A DNA stretch of 64,000 bases from JAICUY01 sp963716585 (GTDB lineage: Bacteria; Chloroflexota; Limnocylindria; QHBO01). The notes under the pieces are model-generated. The model searched no databases. It worked only from the letters and a program-made list of their open reading frames with translations, and was not told the origin of the DNA. The stretch covers positions 248,001 through 312,000 of the forward strand of contig CAVQTN010000002.1 of NCBI GenBank assembly GCA_963716585.1, given 5' to 3'. Position 1 is the stretch's first letter, and each line of letters begins with the position of its first letter. Below, piece after piece: positions 52,266-61,350 of this stretch. A program made the position numbers and the translations under genes.

Positions 52266-53366
52266 TCACAGCTGCCACCCGTTGCAACCTACCCAGCAAA
52301 GCTGACGCGTCGCGACGTTTCCGAATTTGCCTTTCGGAATCATCACGACCTTCCCAAAGTTCCGACGAGCTAGAAGCCGCTCCTGTGCGCGTCTCGCATC
52401 GTTCAACTCAAAGACGCTGTCCACAACGGGCTTGAGGCGCCCAGCTTCGACCAATTCAACTACGGATGCTAGTTCCGCGCGTGTCCAACGCTTAGACGCA
52501 ATCAGGCGCTTCCCGCTTCGAAAGAAATCAACCAAGTCGAAGGAGATGACCTCGCCGGCGTGCGCACCACACGTAGCAAGTCGACCGCCATTTCGAACCG
52601 CGCGAAGACTTGCGGTGAAAACGTCTCCGCCAACGTGGTCGAGCGCGGCATCGACCCCTCTGCCATTCGTTAGGTCCATAACGGATTCATAAATGGGGTC
52701 CGCGCTGTAATCAATGGTCGCATCTGCTCCGATAGCTCGCGCTGATGCCAATTTCGCTTCTGAACCCGCAGTCGCGATCACGAATGCGCCGGCAAGTTTC
52801 GCTATCTGAATCGCCGCACTGGATACGCCGCTGCCGGCCGCGTTGATTAGGACGGTCTCGCCCACCCGAACTTGAGCGCAGGACGCCGTCAGGTGCCACG
52901 CCGTGCCAAATGCGATTTGGACGGCCGCCCATTCGGTCGCATCGAGCCGATCACCTAACGGGAGTAAGTCATCGGCTGGGGCGGTCATGAGTTCGGCATG
53001 GCTGCCTGGCCGGTGCACACCCATCATCTGCCAACGAGTGCAGTTGTTATCTTCGCCCCGGAGGCAGAACTCACATGACCCGCAGCGATTCACCTGATGA
53101 ATCATGACGCGCTGCCCGACGGTGAAGTCGCCGACAGAACCGGCTTCCGGTAATTGGACGATTCGCCCCACCCCTTCGGTGCCGGTGATATGCGGGAGCT
53201 CAATTGGGTATCGAGAACGGCCCTCGCGGAGATCTATATCCTGGTGGTTCAGCGCGCAAGCTTCGGTCTCGATGAGAAAGTCGTCCGGCCCGAGCGTAGG
53301 GTCGTCGACACGCGCATACTCGAGCTTGTCAAGACCGCCGAACTCCCTGAAAACTACAGCAAACAT
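52266..53366 (-). CDS. MDR-family zinc-type alcohol dehydrogenase / quinone reductase
   Basis: 366 residues, intact, from ATG 53366 with GGAG seven bases upstream. Medium-chain dehydrogenase features: CALNHQDIDLREGR, HITGTEGVGRIVQL (GHE-like motif as GTEG), the structural-zinc loop VNRCGSCEFCLRGEDNNC with four Cys, and the nucleotide fold ETVLINAAGSGVSSAAIQIAKLAGA. Three Cys of the loop plus one more fit a structural zinc; the catalytic zinc ligands are only partly present, so it may act as an enoyl or quinone reductase. It sits between the permease and the binding-protein genes. Confidence 0.87.
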   Translation of the reverse strand: MFAVVFREFGGLDKLEYARVDDPTLGPDDFLIETEACALNHQDIDLREGRSRYPIELPHITGTEGVGRIVQLPEAGSVGDFTVGQRVMIHQVNRCGSCEFCLRGEDNNCTRWQMMGVHRPGSHAELMTAPADDLLPLGDRLDATEWAAVQIAFGTAWHLTASCAQVRVGETVLINAAGSGVSSAAIQIAKLAGAFVIATAGSEAKLASARAIGADATIDYSADPIYESVMDLTNGRGVDAALDHVGGDVFTASLRAVRNGGRLATCGAHAGEVISFDLVDFFRSGKRLIASKRWTRAELASVVELVEAGRLKPVVDSVFELNDARRAQERLLARRNFGKVVMIPKGKFGNVATRQLCWVGCNGWQL

Positions 53367-53473
53367 CGCGTCTCCATCGCTGATCAGCCCGGAGCTACCA
53401 ATGAGACGAGGGCCGACGACGCGACCAACGACGCCTTGCCGTTCCGTCGGCCCATGGTCTCAATAGTCGACGA

Positions 53474-54701
53474 CTACAGCCCCCACATGGTCTTGTAGAC
53501 GGCCCGATAGTCTCCGTCCCAATACCGGTTCGAGTCATCGGTTACATTCAAGTCGATCTGATCGATGTTGTTCCAATCGAATAACCGATACGGTGTCTTG
53601 ATGTCGTCCAGTGGCTCTGCGCCGGCGAGAACGCGGAATGCCTGATCGGCAAAACCCCATCCTTGCCACACATCGGGCTCACCCGCGTCCGCCGCAATGA
53701 CGTCATGGTCAGCGACGAATTTCAATGCACCGGGTGTCGCATTCGTTGACAGGATCTTGACTTTGTCTTGCATACCCAGCTGGTGAACCGCGGGAACCAT
53801 GAACAGCGCCAGCTGGTCGTACGCCGGGATGAGGTAATTGATAGTCGGATCTTGGCGGAGCAACGACGAGGCTAGTGTGCCAACGTTGTTGAGCTGCGTC
53901 ACAGGGACATCGACAGTCTTGACCTTGCAGTCGACGCACAGCCTAGATGTCTCGTCCTGGATGTTTTTCACTTCTCCCGCGATAACAGGCCCAAAGGCAG
54001 TCACCGTGAACACGACCGCGTTTGCCTTACCCCCGGAATCTGCGACCATGAAATCGGCAAGTAAGCGGCCTTGGCACGCCGGACAATGGGAGGCGAACGC
54101 GACAACGGCTGGGTTGGGCTGTGGAGTCGGCTCACCAGGGTTCATGAGGTGCCCTGCGATTACAGGGATTCCTGCAGCCTTTGCGTGCGAAAGCTGTGGC
54201 CCAATGACGTCCGGTTGCACTCCGCCAAGGATGATCACATCGGCATGCTGCGCTATTCCCTGTTCGCTTGACGCGCGTACTCCGCAACCTGCCCTTCCCA
54301 TCCACGGCGGTATATCGGGCTCCTACCACCGCCGCCGCGTCGCTCATGCCCTTAACAAGGGCCTGCTCAAACTGGCTGCTCTCGTCTCCGCTTATGTACC
54401 AAATCAGCTTTCCCGACGCCTTCTTCGCGTCGAAAGCAGGCCCCGGAGGCGCCCACGACGGCAGTTTGCTTTCCGCGGCGGCGGTCAGGCGTTCCGCCTC
54501 CTGAAGCGCCGAACCTGATGCTGTTGGTGCACCCGTGCCAGGACTCACCCTCGGCGCAGAAGCTTGTGGCGAGGTCTGGATTGATCCCGCAGGCGCACCG
54601 CATGCCGCGAGAACTATCGCGAGCGCAGCCAGAGGCACGCTTAAGGACCGTCCGTGACTCCAAGCGGTCGGCGAGTGGCCGTTCAAACGATTACCGTGCA
54701 T
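53474..54701 (-). CDS. Periplasmic (lipoprotein) type-1 substrate-binding protein (one frameshift)
   Basis: About 408 residues from ATG 54701, which has AAGGAG seven bases upstream. A lipoprotein signal ends SVPLAALAIVLAAC (Cys 34) and is followed by a Ser/Thr/Pro linker. KLIWYISGDESSQFEQALVKGMSDAAAVVG is the first strand-helix of a type-1 periplasmic binding fold; after a shift near 54295 the rest reads QGIAQHADVIILGGVQPD, KAAGIPVIAGHLMNPG, VVFTVTAFGPVIAGEVKNI and PTINYLIPAYDQLALFMVPAVHQLG. Four Cys (CPACQG and LCVDCK) are unusual and could form disulfides. It feeds the RbsA/RbsC-like proteins. Ligand unknown; the fold usually binds sugars, nucleosides or purines. Confidence 0.82.
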
Positions 54702-54773
54702 TTGGTACTCCTTCTAACCGGATCGTCGCTGCCTTTAACTGGGTCGATCGATGCGCCACCAAGAAGAAATATG

Positions 54774-55765
54774 TCATCCGCCTCCTCCGTACACCGCGAA
54801 TACGTTCGCAATCTCAGAGCGCGAAACCCCGGATGCCAGCAATAGGCGCAGAAGCAGGTGGGCTTTGTGGCTGTTCAGCGTGCCCGCTGATATCACGCCG
54901 CGGCCGAGGAGGTCGGTCTCCGAACCTGCGTACGAATAGGTAGACCTCAGAATTGCCCCGGCACCTGTGCGAGATGAGAGGATCACGGGGACTAATTGGC
55001 ACGTCTGCGCAACGATGTCCACGAGCCGCGCCGGCACGTGCCCTCCGCCGAGCGCCTCTATTACGATGCCTTCGTAGCCTGCATCTCTTGCGCACGCCAG
55101 CAACGTCCCGTCGTCCTCAAAGCCTACCGCGACGTGGGCGACTCGGACACGTCCAGCGGCTTCGAGTAATTGGGGCGAACGTGCGATTGTGTGTTTCATG
55201 AGTGGGCGAGTTAGCAGAATGACGCGCCCCTCGACTACGAGCCCGACTGGGCCTGCCGTCGGCGAGCTGAATGCCGAAGGCTTCGCGGTGTGGGCCTTAT
55301 GCACAAACTGCGCGGCGTGAATTTCGTCGTTTATCACGACAAGAACACCCAGTGACGCCGCCGGTGGGTGCGCGGCGACTCGCAAGGCGGCACTCAGGTT
55401 GGCTGGGCCATCTGCACCGAGGTCGTCCGAGGATCGCAGGGCCCCGGTGAGGACGACGGGCACGGTCGCATTGATCAAGGCGTCCAGCAGGAAGGCCGTG
55501 TCCTCGAGGGTGTCGGTCCCTTGGGTGACAACGAAGCCGGCAATACCTCCTTTGTTTGGACGTCGATCGTGGCGCAGAGTGTCAGTACGTCGTCGAGGGT
55601 CAGGTCCGTGGACGCCGATCTCCGAAGTGCCGTAGTGCGGATACCCTCGAGTGGTCCCGGGGAGGGAATGAGGTCCAGGAGTTCGGCGGCATCAAGCTCG
55701 GGGGCCGCTCCCGAAGGAGAATGTCGCGAAGCAATCGTGCCGCCGAGCGAGATCAGCCCGATCAC
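54774..55765 (-). CDS. L-asparaginase-family amidohydrolase (one frameshift)
   Basis: About 330 residues with one shift near 55545. Start: MIGLISLGGTIASRHSPSGAAPELDAAELL, with the first catalytic Thr in GGTIAS. In the bridging frame FVVTQGTDTLEDTAFLLDALI carries the second Thr (TQGTDT) and the Asp, joined directly to NATVPVVLTGALRSSDDLGADGPANL with the conserved ADGxxNL. The C-terminal part (EGIVIEALGGGHVP; VVILSSRTGAGAILRSTYS) is also standard. Members hydrolyse Asn, Gln or other beta-amides, including D-isomers. In context it would release ammonia from an intermediate. It lies about 180 bp downstream of the IclR gene. Confidence 0.85.
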
Positions 55766-55946
55766 GACAGAAGCGTCCGCGATGAACCGAAAGGCCGCGG
55801 TTGAAGCTCCATTGCCATCTCGTTGTTCGCCGCAGCTTGATGGGAAGGAAAGGGCCGCAATGGCACTGCCAAACCCCGGTGAACACGCTGGCCAACGTTT
55901 TCTAGCGAGCCAAACTGGAGTACGGCCATCACATTTATGCCTACTA

Positions 55947-56726
55947 TCAATTCGCGATCGCCAAGAGCGGCGTCATGGTTGTCACATAACCCAGGCCGGT
56001 TTCGATCGCTGTCGCGGTTTCCGACAGAAGCCGCAACGCGGTTTCGCGACTCGCTCCTAAGAGGCGGTTCTCCGGGGCGACGATCGTAATACTGCCGATG
56101 ACAACATCGTCCGAGCCACGGATCGGCATTGACAGCGCAACGATCCCTGCCTCCATTTCGCGATCGCACACCGCATAGCCACGATCGCGCGTACGGGCGA
56201 GCTCCTCAAGAGCGGCTTCAACCGTCACAGGAGTAAGGGGCGTGAACGACTCGAGCACCTCGCGGCGCATAAGGCGGACCTGCTCGTCGGCGGGCATGAA
56301 CGCAAGGACGGCCCGCGCAGATGACCCGGCGTGATACGGCATGCGCTGACCAGGCCGCATGTAGAAGCTCAGCGGCCGCGGGCTTTCGGCCGAAGCAACG
56401 CAAACGACATCATCCTGCACAAGCTCACTGAGAAAAACCGATTCCTGAGTCGCCGCTCCGAGTGACGTTAAGTGTGGCCGGGCTACTGATACCAAGAGAT
56501 CGCCCTGCTGGCGAGCTTGCACAAGTCGCAGAACAGATACGCCGAGTTTGTATCGTCGCGTTACCGGATCGCGGAGGACATATCCGCGCCCCGTGAGTGA
56601 GGCCAGGAGGCGATGGACGGTAGCGGGTGCCTCAGTGAGTGATTCAGCGAGCTTCAGAACCCCGAAGCCTTCCGGCTGCGCAGCGAGCGCCTCGAGAACG
56701 TCCAATGTTCGGTTCACGAGTTTCAT
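55947..56726 (-). CDS. IclR-family transcriptional regulator
   Basis: 259 residues from ATG 56726 (ATG 56777 is in frame upstream). The winged-helix DNA-binding region is at residues 1-65: VNRTLDVLEALAAQPEGFGVLKLAESLTEAPATVHRLLASLTGRGYVLRDP. The effector domain follows, with GQRMPYHAGSSARAVLAFMP, TRDRGYAVCDREMEAGIVALSMPIRGSDDVVIGSITI and ENRLLGAS, all typical of IclR. It is transcribed away from the racemase gene and heads the leftward row. It probably controls both directions from the shared intergenic DNA, with a small acid or amide intermediate as inducer. Confidence 0.92.
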   Translation of the reverse strand: MKLVNRTLDVLEALAAQPEGFGVLKLAESLTEAPATVHRLLASLTGRGYVLRDPVTRRYKLGVSVLRLVQARQQGDLLVSVARPHLTSLGAATQESVFLSELVQDDVVCVASAESPRPLSFYMRPGQRMPYHAGSSARAVLAFMPADEQVRLMRREVLESFTPLTPVTVEAALEELARTRDRGYAVCDREMEAGIVALSMPIRGSDDVVIGSITIVAPENRLLGASRETALRLLSETATAIETGLGYVTTMTPLLAIAN

Positions 56727-56833
56727 TGTTCCGCCACGTGGAATGTGCCCCTCATCTTGCGGAATGATGTCTGGCACGCTAACGTCGGCATCGGCCCGCT
56801 GTCAAGGGGTCGGGGCTGATAAGGGAGTGGTCA
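56727..56833. promoter_or_regulatory. Divergent promoter/operator region of the catabolic island
   Basis: The roughly 107 bp between the IclR gene and the racemase gene. TTCC-GCCACGT-GGAA (56729-56743) is an inverted repeat of the type bound by IclR proteins, close to the IclR start. A weak promoter for the rightward genes could be TTGCGG (56758) with TAACGT 17 bases on. AAGGGAG (56821-56827) serves as ribosome-binding site for the GTG at 56834. Confidence 0.4.
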
Positions 56834-57561
56834 GTGGTGAAGCAGACGCTCGGGGTTATTGGGGGGATGGGTCCACTCGCGACGCAGCTTTTCATGGGAA
56901 TGATCATTCAAGAAACCGCTGCGAAGCGCGATCAGGATCACCTTCACGTCATCGTTGACTCCGACGCGTCCATCCCAGATCGCACCGCGTTCCTAGTGGG
57001 TTCGGGGCAGGCCCACGACCTGCCATGGTTAGAGCGGGACAGCGCCTCCGGGCCGCCGGCGCGGAGCTGCTGGTAATGCCCTGCAACACCGCAAACATAT
57101 GGGCATCAGAGGTAAGCGACCACGTTGGACTGCCGATGGTCGACTGGCTGGATTCCGCAATCGACCGTGTCCCAGTGTCGTCGACGGTTGGCTTGCTCGC
57201 CACGACAGGCACGATCGCGTCCGGGGTATATCCGGAGAGGATGGCTGCGCGAGGAATTCGCGCGTTGGCTCCTGACACGAACAGACAAACAGCTGTCATG
57301 TCAGCGATTTACGGGGAGGCCGGCGTCAAAGCGTGCGGGTTCGCGACCCCGCGCGCCCGGATCGATATCCGGAAAGCAGCTTCCTGGCTCATAGCAAATG
57401 GCGCCGACATTCTGCTCCTAGCGTGCACAGAGCTTCCCCTCTTGCTGCCGATGGGAACCATTCAAGGGACACCGATCGTCGATCCGGCACGAGCGGCCGC
57501 TCGTGCCGCAATTCAGGCCGCCGGGGGAAAGGCTCGAAGCGGAGGGAGCAATGGACGCTGA
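56834..57561 (+). CDS. Aspartate/glutamate racemase family protein (one frameshift)
   Basis: About 242 residues from GTG 56834 (GTG 56837 next to it). QTLGVIGGMGPLATQLFMGMIIQETAAKRDQDHLHVIVDSDASIPDRTAFLVG is the full N-terminal signature of aspartate racemases of the YgeA/RacX group. After one shift near 57020: LRAAGAELLVMPCNTANIWA (first catalytic Cys), and IANGADILLLACTELPLLLP (second catalytic Cys). Two-Cys, cofactor-free racemisation of Asp, Glu or a broad set of amino acids is the family reaction. First gene of the rightward operon; its stop overlaps the start of the deacylase gene by eleven bases. Confidence 0.87.
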
Positions 57562-59147
57562 GCTGCCTACTTTCCGGAGGCACCGTCCTCGACGGCACGG
57601 ACGTTGACGCCTATCCGGCTGACGTCGCCGTCGTCGATGGAAAGCTTCTGGTGCTACGTCGCGGACCGGAGGGCGTAGCAGCGCGCCGAACAATCGACAT
57701 TCGCGGCTTCGTCCTCGCTCCCGGGTTCATCGACATGCATTCCCATTCGGCTCTGCAGTTGCTGGATGACGGGGCGAACGAGCCGAAGGTGCGGCAGGGT
57801 GTCACTACCGAGCTGCTGGGCGTTGACGGCAACAGCTATGCCCCATTCGCAAACAAGCGCGACCTTCATATGTTCGCGCGCTTGAACTCGGGGCTTGAAG
57901 GCATGCCTGACATCGACTACGACTGGACATCCGTACGGAGCTACTTGGCACTCTACGTAAATCGGTCGGCCGTCAACGTGGCCGTGTTGGTCGGAAACTC
58001 AGCGCTCCGGATCGGGGCCATCGGGTGGGACGACGTTCAGGCGACGACGACCGATATCAGTGGCATGCGTACGACGTTGCGCAACGCGATGGAAGAAGGC
58101 GCTTTCGGGCTCTCGACAGGATTGGACTATCCGCCAGGCTCATTCGCCTCAACGCAAGAGTTGACGGAATTGGCTCGCGAGACGGCAGACCTTGGTGGTT
58201 TTTACCATACGCATGTCCGTTACCAGCTCGGCGATCGATTCCTCGATCCGCTCCGAGAAGCGATTCAGATCGGGAGCGACGCCGCTTGCCCCGTGCACAT
58301 CACTCATCTCTATCGCCGAACCACCTACCCTGGATCAGCCGAGCAGATGCTCGAACTAGTGGATACCGCGCGTTCGAGAGGGACAGAGGTCACCTTCGAC
58401 CTCTATCCCTATCCCTTCAGCTCCACTCGGCTACTGATCCTTATCCCGAACGAGCTCCAGGTTGGTGGTCCGGACGAACTGCTCGACCGGCTGCGAAGTC
58501 CGGCCCATCGCGCTACTGTTCACCGTGCCATTGAAAAGCGAGCGTTGGCGTACGGGGGCGACGATGTGTGGCAAACGATTCATGTCAATGGCCTTAAGCA
58601 ACCGATAAATCGGGAGTTTGAGGGCCGGACAATTGCCGAAATAGCGGCGACCCGGGGCGAGCATCCGAGCGAAGTTCTGTGCGACCTTCTAATTTCGGAA
58701 GATCTGGCGGTTAATGAAGTCGCCGCAAGTGGAGATGAAGCGTCTATTCCGACCTTCTTGCGGCACGATGCCTCCATGATCGGGACGGATTCGATCTTTA
58801 TCGGTGCACGGCCCAGCCCGCGAACGTATGGGTCATACCCGCGCGTTTTGGGTGAATTCGCCCGCGATCTCGGCGTGCTCTCACTTCGAGATGCGATCCG
58901 AAAGATGACATCGCTCCCAGCAGCGCGCCTTGGCCTCAGTGACCGGGGGTTGATTAAGGACGGATACGCCGCGGACCTCACGGTTTTCGACGCCGCAACA
59001 GTCCGCGCTAACGCGACGCACCAATTCCCGAAACGGAGTCCAGACGGGATCGAACATGTCATCGTAAACGGCCGGCTTGTAATCGATTCAGGGCATATGA
59101 CACCCGAGAGACCTGGCGTGCCGCTGCTGAGAGGCACCCCGTCGTGA
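57551..59147 (+). CDS. N-acyl-D-amino-acid deacylase (D-aminoacylase; one N-terminal frameshift)
   Basis: ATG 57551 has GGAGG five bases upstream and reads MDAEL, then an extra base near 57566 shifts into the long frame LSGGTVLDGTDVDAYPADVAVVDGKL. Total about 530 residues. Amidohydrolase motifs: LAPGFIDMHSHSALQLL (HxH), GVTTELLGVDGNS, GLSTGLDYPPG, GGFYHTHVRYQLGD, CPVHITHLYRR, and MIGTDSIFIGARPSPRTYGSYPRVLGEF with the catalytic Asp. These are typical of D-aminoacylases, which free D-amino acids from N-acyl forms using zinc. It follows the racemase gene and overlaps the next amidohydrolase gene by four bases (GTGA). Confidence 0.88.
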
Positions 59148-60532
59148 CCGCCATCGTTCGCGGCGGCACGATCGTCACTGCAGCTGGCCGAACAGGCGCC
59201 GACATAGTGGTCAGAGACGGAACGATCGCCGCGCTTCTACCACCAGGGGATCGCGTCGCTGGCGAAAGCGAGACGATCGACGCGTCGGGAATGATCGTGT
59301 TTCCGGGAATTATCGATCCCCACGTGCACACAAGAGACCCTGGGCAAACGTACAAGGAGGATCTCTCACACGCAACTCGTGCCGCGGCGGTCGGCGGAAT
59401 CACCACTATCCTCGAGATGCCAAACGCGATACCGCCGGTGGTCGATCGGGATAGTTTCCTTCGTCGCGCTACCGAGCACGCGCGGATTTCGCACGTCGAT
59501 TTCGGCCTCTGGGGATTGGCGGTGGGACCGGGATCTGAGACGCAATTCCGCGAACTTCGCTCGGCCGGAGCGCCCGCGGCTAAGCTGTTCTGGGGCTTCG
59601 CGTTCGACCGGGCTACGGGCGCGCTGGTTTATAACCCTCAGGACGCGGACGGCAAGGACTTAAGTCCACCTGCGACGAATGGTGATGTGTGGGGCATGCT
59701 CCGCGAATCGGCGCAGGTTGGTCTTCTCATTGGCCTGCACTGCGAAGACCAATCGATCCTCGGTGCTGCCGCGAGGTCCTGGGGCCTGGCCACGGATTAT
59801 GAGTCTCTCCTGCGCGTTCGACCGATCGAGGCGGAGTCCGTTGCCATTGCCAGCGCTGTAGAGCTGGCAAACGCAACAGGAGCTCGCATCCATATCCTGC
59901 ATGTCAGTTCTGCCCGAGGGATTGAGCTCGTTCGACAAGCACGACAAGCCGGCACCGATGTTACGGCGGAGACATGTCCCCACTATCTAACGCTCAAATC
60001 GACGGACTTCGAGGAGGTGGGGCCCGCGATGAGGGTTTTCCGACCCATAAGAACAGCCGCCAACCAGGCTGCATTATGGGACGCTGTAGTTGACGGCACG
60101 ATCGACTCGATTGGTTCTGACCACGCACCGCACAGCTTGGATGAACGTCGGCTGCCCTTCGCAAGTCAGCCGGCAGGGGCCATCGGGGTCGAAACCATGT
60201 TGCGCGTTCTCCTCGACGCGTCTGCCCGTGGTTTGGTCTCACTCGAGCGGCTCGCTTGGGTTCTTTCCGAAGGAACCGCGCGAAGGTACGGCCTATTTCC
60301 AACGAAGGGCGCACTCCAGGTCGGCTCGGATGCCGACATGACGATTATCGACCCACGCGCGATGTGGACGATTAGGAATACCGAGCTGCATTCCAAGAAC
60401 CCGCTCAGCCCTTGGGACGGCCGGACGGGCACGGGCTTGCCTGTTCGAACTATCCTTCGCGGGTGCACCGTCGCTTTGGATGGTCAGCCCGTCGGATCGC
60501 CACAGGGCCGCCTCGTGAAAGCAACGCGCTAG
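59144..60532 (+). CDS. Allantoinase / dihydroorotase-like amidohydrolase
   Basis: 462 residues, intact, from GTG 59144 (overlap GTGA with the previous gene). Motifs: MIVFPGIIDPHVHTRDPGQTYKED (HxH plus Arg), GGITTILEMPNAIPPVVD, APAAKLFWGF (candidate carboxylated Lys), VGLLIGLHCEDQSIL, ARIHILHVSSARGIELV, AETCPHYLTL, and GTIDSIGSDHAPHSLDE (metal Asp). CPHYLT and SDHAPH are hallmarks of the allantoinase/dihydroorotase group, which opens cyclic ureides. Beside a hydantoinase gene it gives the island two ring-opening enzymes of different subtypes. Confidence 0.87.
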   Translation: MTAIVRGGTIVTAAGRTGADIVVRDGTIAALLPPGDRVAGESETIDASGMIVFPGIIDPHVHTRDPGQTYKEDLSHATRAAAVGGITTILEMPNAIPPVVDRDSFLRRATEHARISHVDFGLWGLAVGPGSETQFRELRSAGAPAAKLFWGFAFDRATGALVYNPQDADGKDLSPPATNGDVWGMLRESAQVGLLIGLHCEDQSILGAAARSWGLATDYESLLRVRPIEAESVAIASAVELANATGARIHILHVSSARGIELVRQARQAGTDVTAETCPHYLTLKSTDFEEVGPAMRVFRPIRTAANQAALWDAVVDGTIDSIGSDHAPHSLDERRLPFASQPAGAIGVETMLRVLLDASARGLVSLERLAWVLSEGTARRYGLFPTKGALQVGSDADMTIIDPRAMWTIRNTELHSKNPLSPWDGRTGTGLPVRTILRGCTVALDGQPVGSPQGRLVKATR

Positions 60533-61166
60533 ATCTCCCGGCGCCGGTCAAATGAAACGCTGCCGGCGCCCGCTCGGGCCCCTATCTGGCGGCATGAGCG
60601 GCCTGACGAATCTGCGGATCCACCGTGTTAGCCACCAAGGTGCGACGCTCGCCGCAAACCTCCGGTCATCGACTCGACCTCCGCCAACGTCATGCGCGCG
60701 TCACCACATAGGTCTGGCGCACCGTTTCGACCCGCCAGGCTGACGGCCTTTCGCGACCAGCTTCGTGCCGCTCGCCCAGCCGGGGCCGCATCGCGGCCAG
60801 TGGGAGCCACCCTACTCAGACGGTTGGCCGCCTGGTGACGCCGCGCTGCGCTGTCCGCAGCGGCGACTCCCTCAGCCTCAATTGCCTTTCGTCCGCACGT
60901 CCGCAACGGCGGTACGATTACCGCGCATAACTCGGCGAACCGCGCTTGCACGAGACGCTCTCCGTACGGGCGGAGGCACAGCGCCCAAGCGGAAATACTC
61001 CCAAAGCAGGCGCGCTACCGAGCTGTGCCGCGCCGGGACGTTTCCTGCTCAGCGAATCAACATACTCGCTCTCCCGACGTTCCGCAGAGATCGCACCGTC
61101 TCGAATACCGCTCCGTCGCACAACGTCGTCGTACCCGGCGATCAGTTCAGTGCGCGCGAGCTCCTA
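60533..61166. other. Gene-free right border of the catabolic island
   Basis: No recognisable protein, RNA or repeat. A minus-strand frame of 107 codons (60628-60951) has no family resemblance. The text is of mixed composition, GC-rich again towards the right. Confidence 0.45.
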
Positions 61167-61256
61167 GCTGCATCCCCGGGGAAAAACAATTTGAAGACGA
61201 TCGCGACCTACCTTGAGGCACTCGACCAGTTCACATCGTTCTCCGCGTCGAAGCAT
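61167..61256 (+). pseudogene. Possible tyrosine-recombinase N-terminal remnant
   Basis: In one plus-strand frame the text reads AASPGKNNLKTIATYLEALD then QFTSFSASK, which matches the SAM-like core-binding start of phage-type integrases (LSPxTixtYxxxLxxFxxFl). No catalytic Arg, His or Tyr follows before the frame turns into unlike sequence. If real, it is a decayed integrase at the junction between the island and nrdJ. Confidence 0.3.
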
Positions 61257-61350
61257 GCCACTCGTTGCGCTCGCCGCATAACCACTTTCAATTCGACTGC
61301 CAAATCGGAGGCCGGGCCGAACAGCCGCCCTCCTTTGGCACTCGTGCGGA

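Noticed and set aside
46269..60532. Island read as a prophage or insertion-sequence composite
   Set aside because: No capsid, terminase, transposase or IS ends were seen; only one doubtful integrase-like fragment lies nearby.
60628..60951. 107-codon minus-strand frame in the right border
   Set aside because: Composition unlike a folded protein and no motif; left as unannotated DNA.
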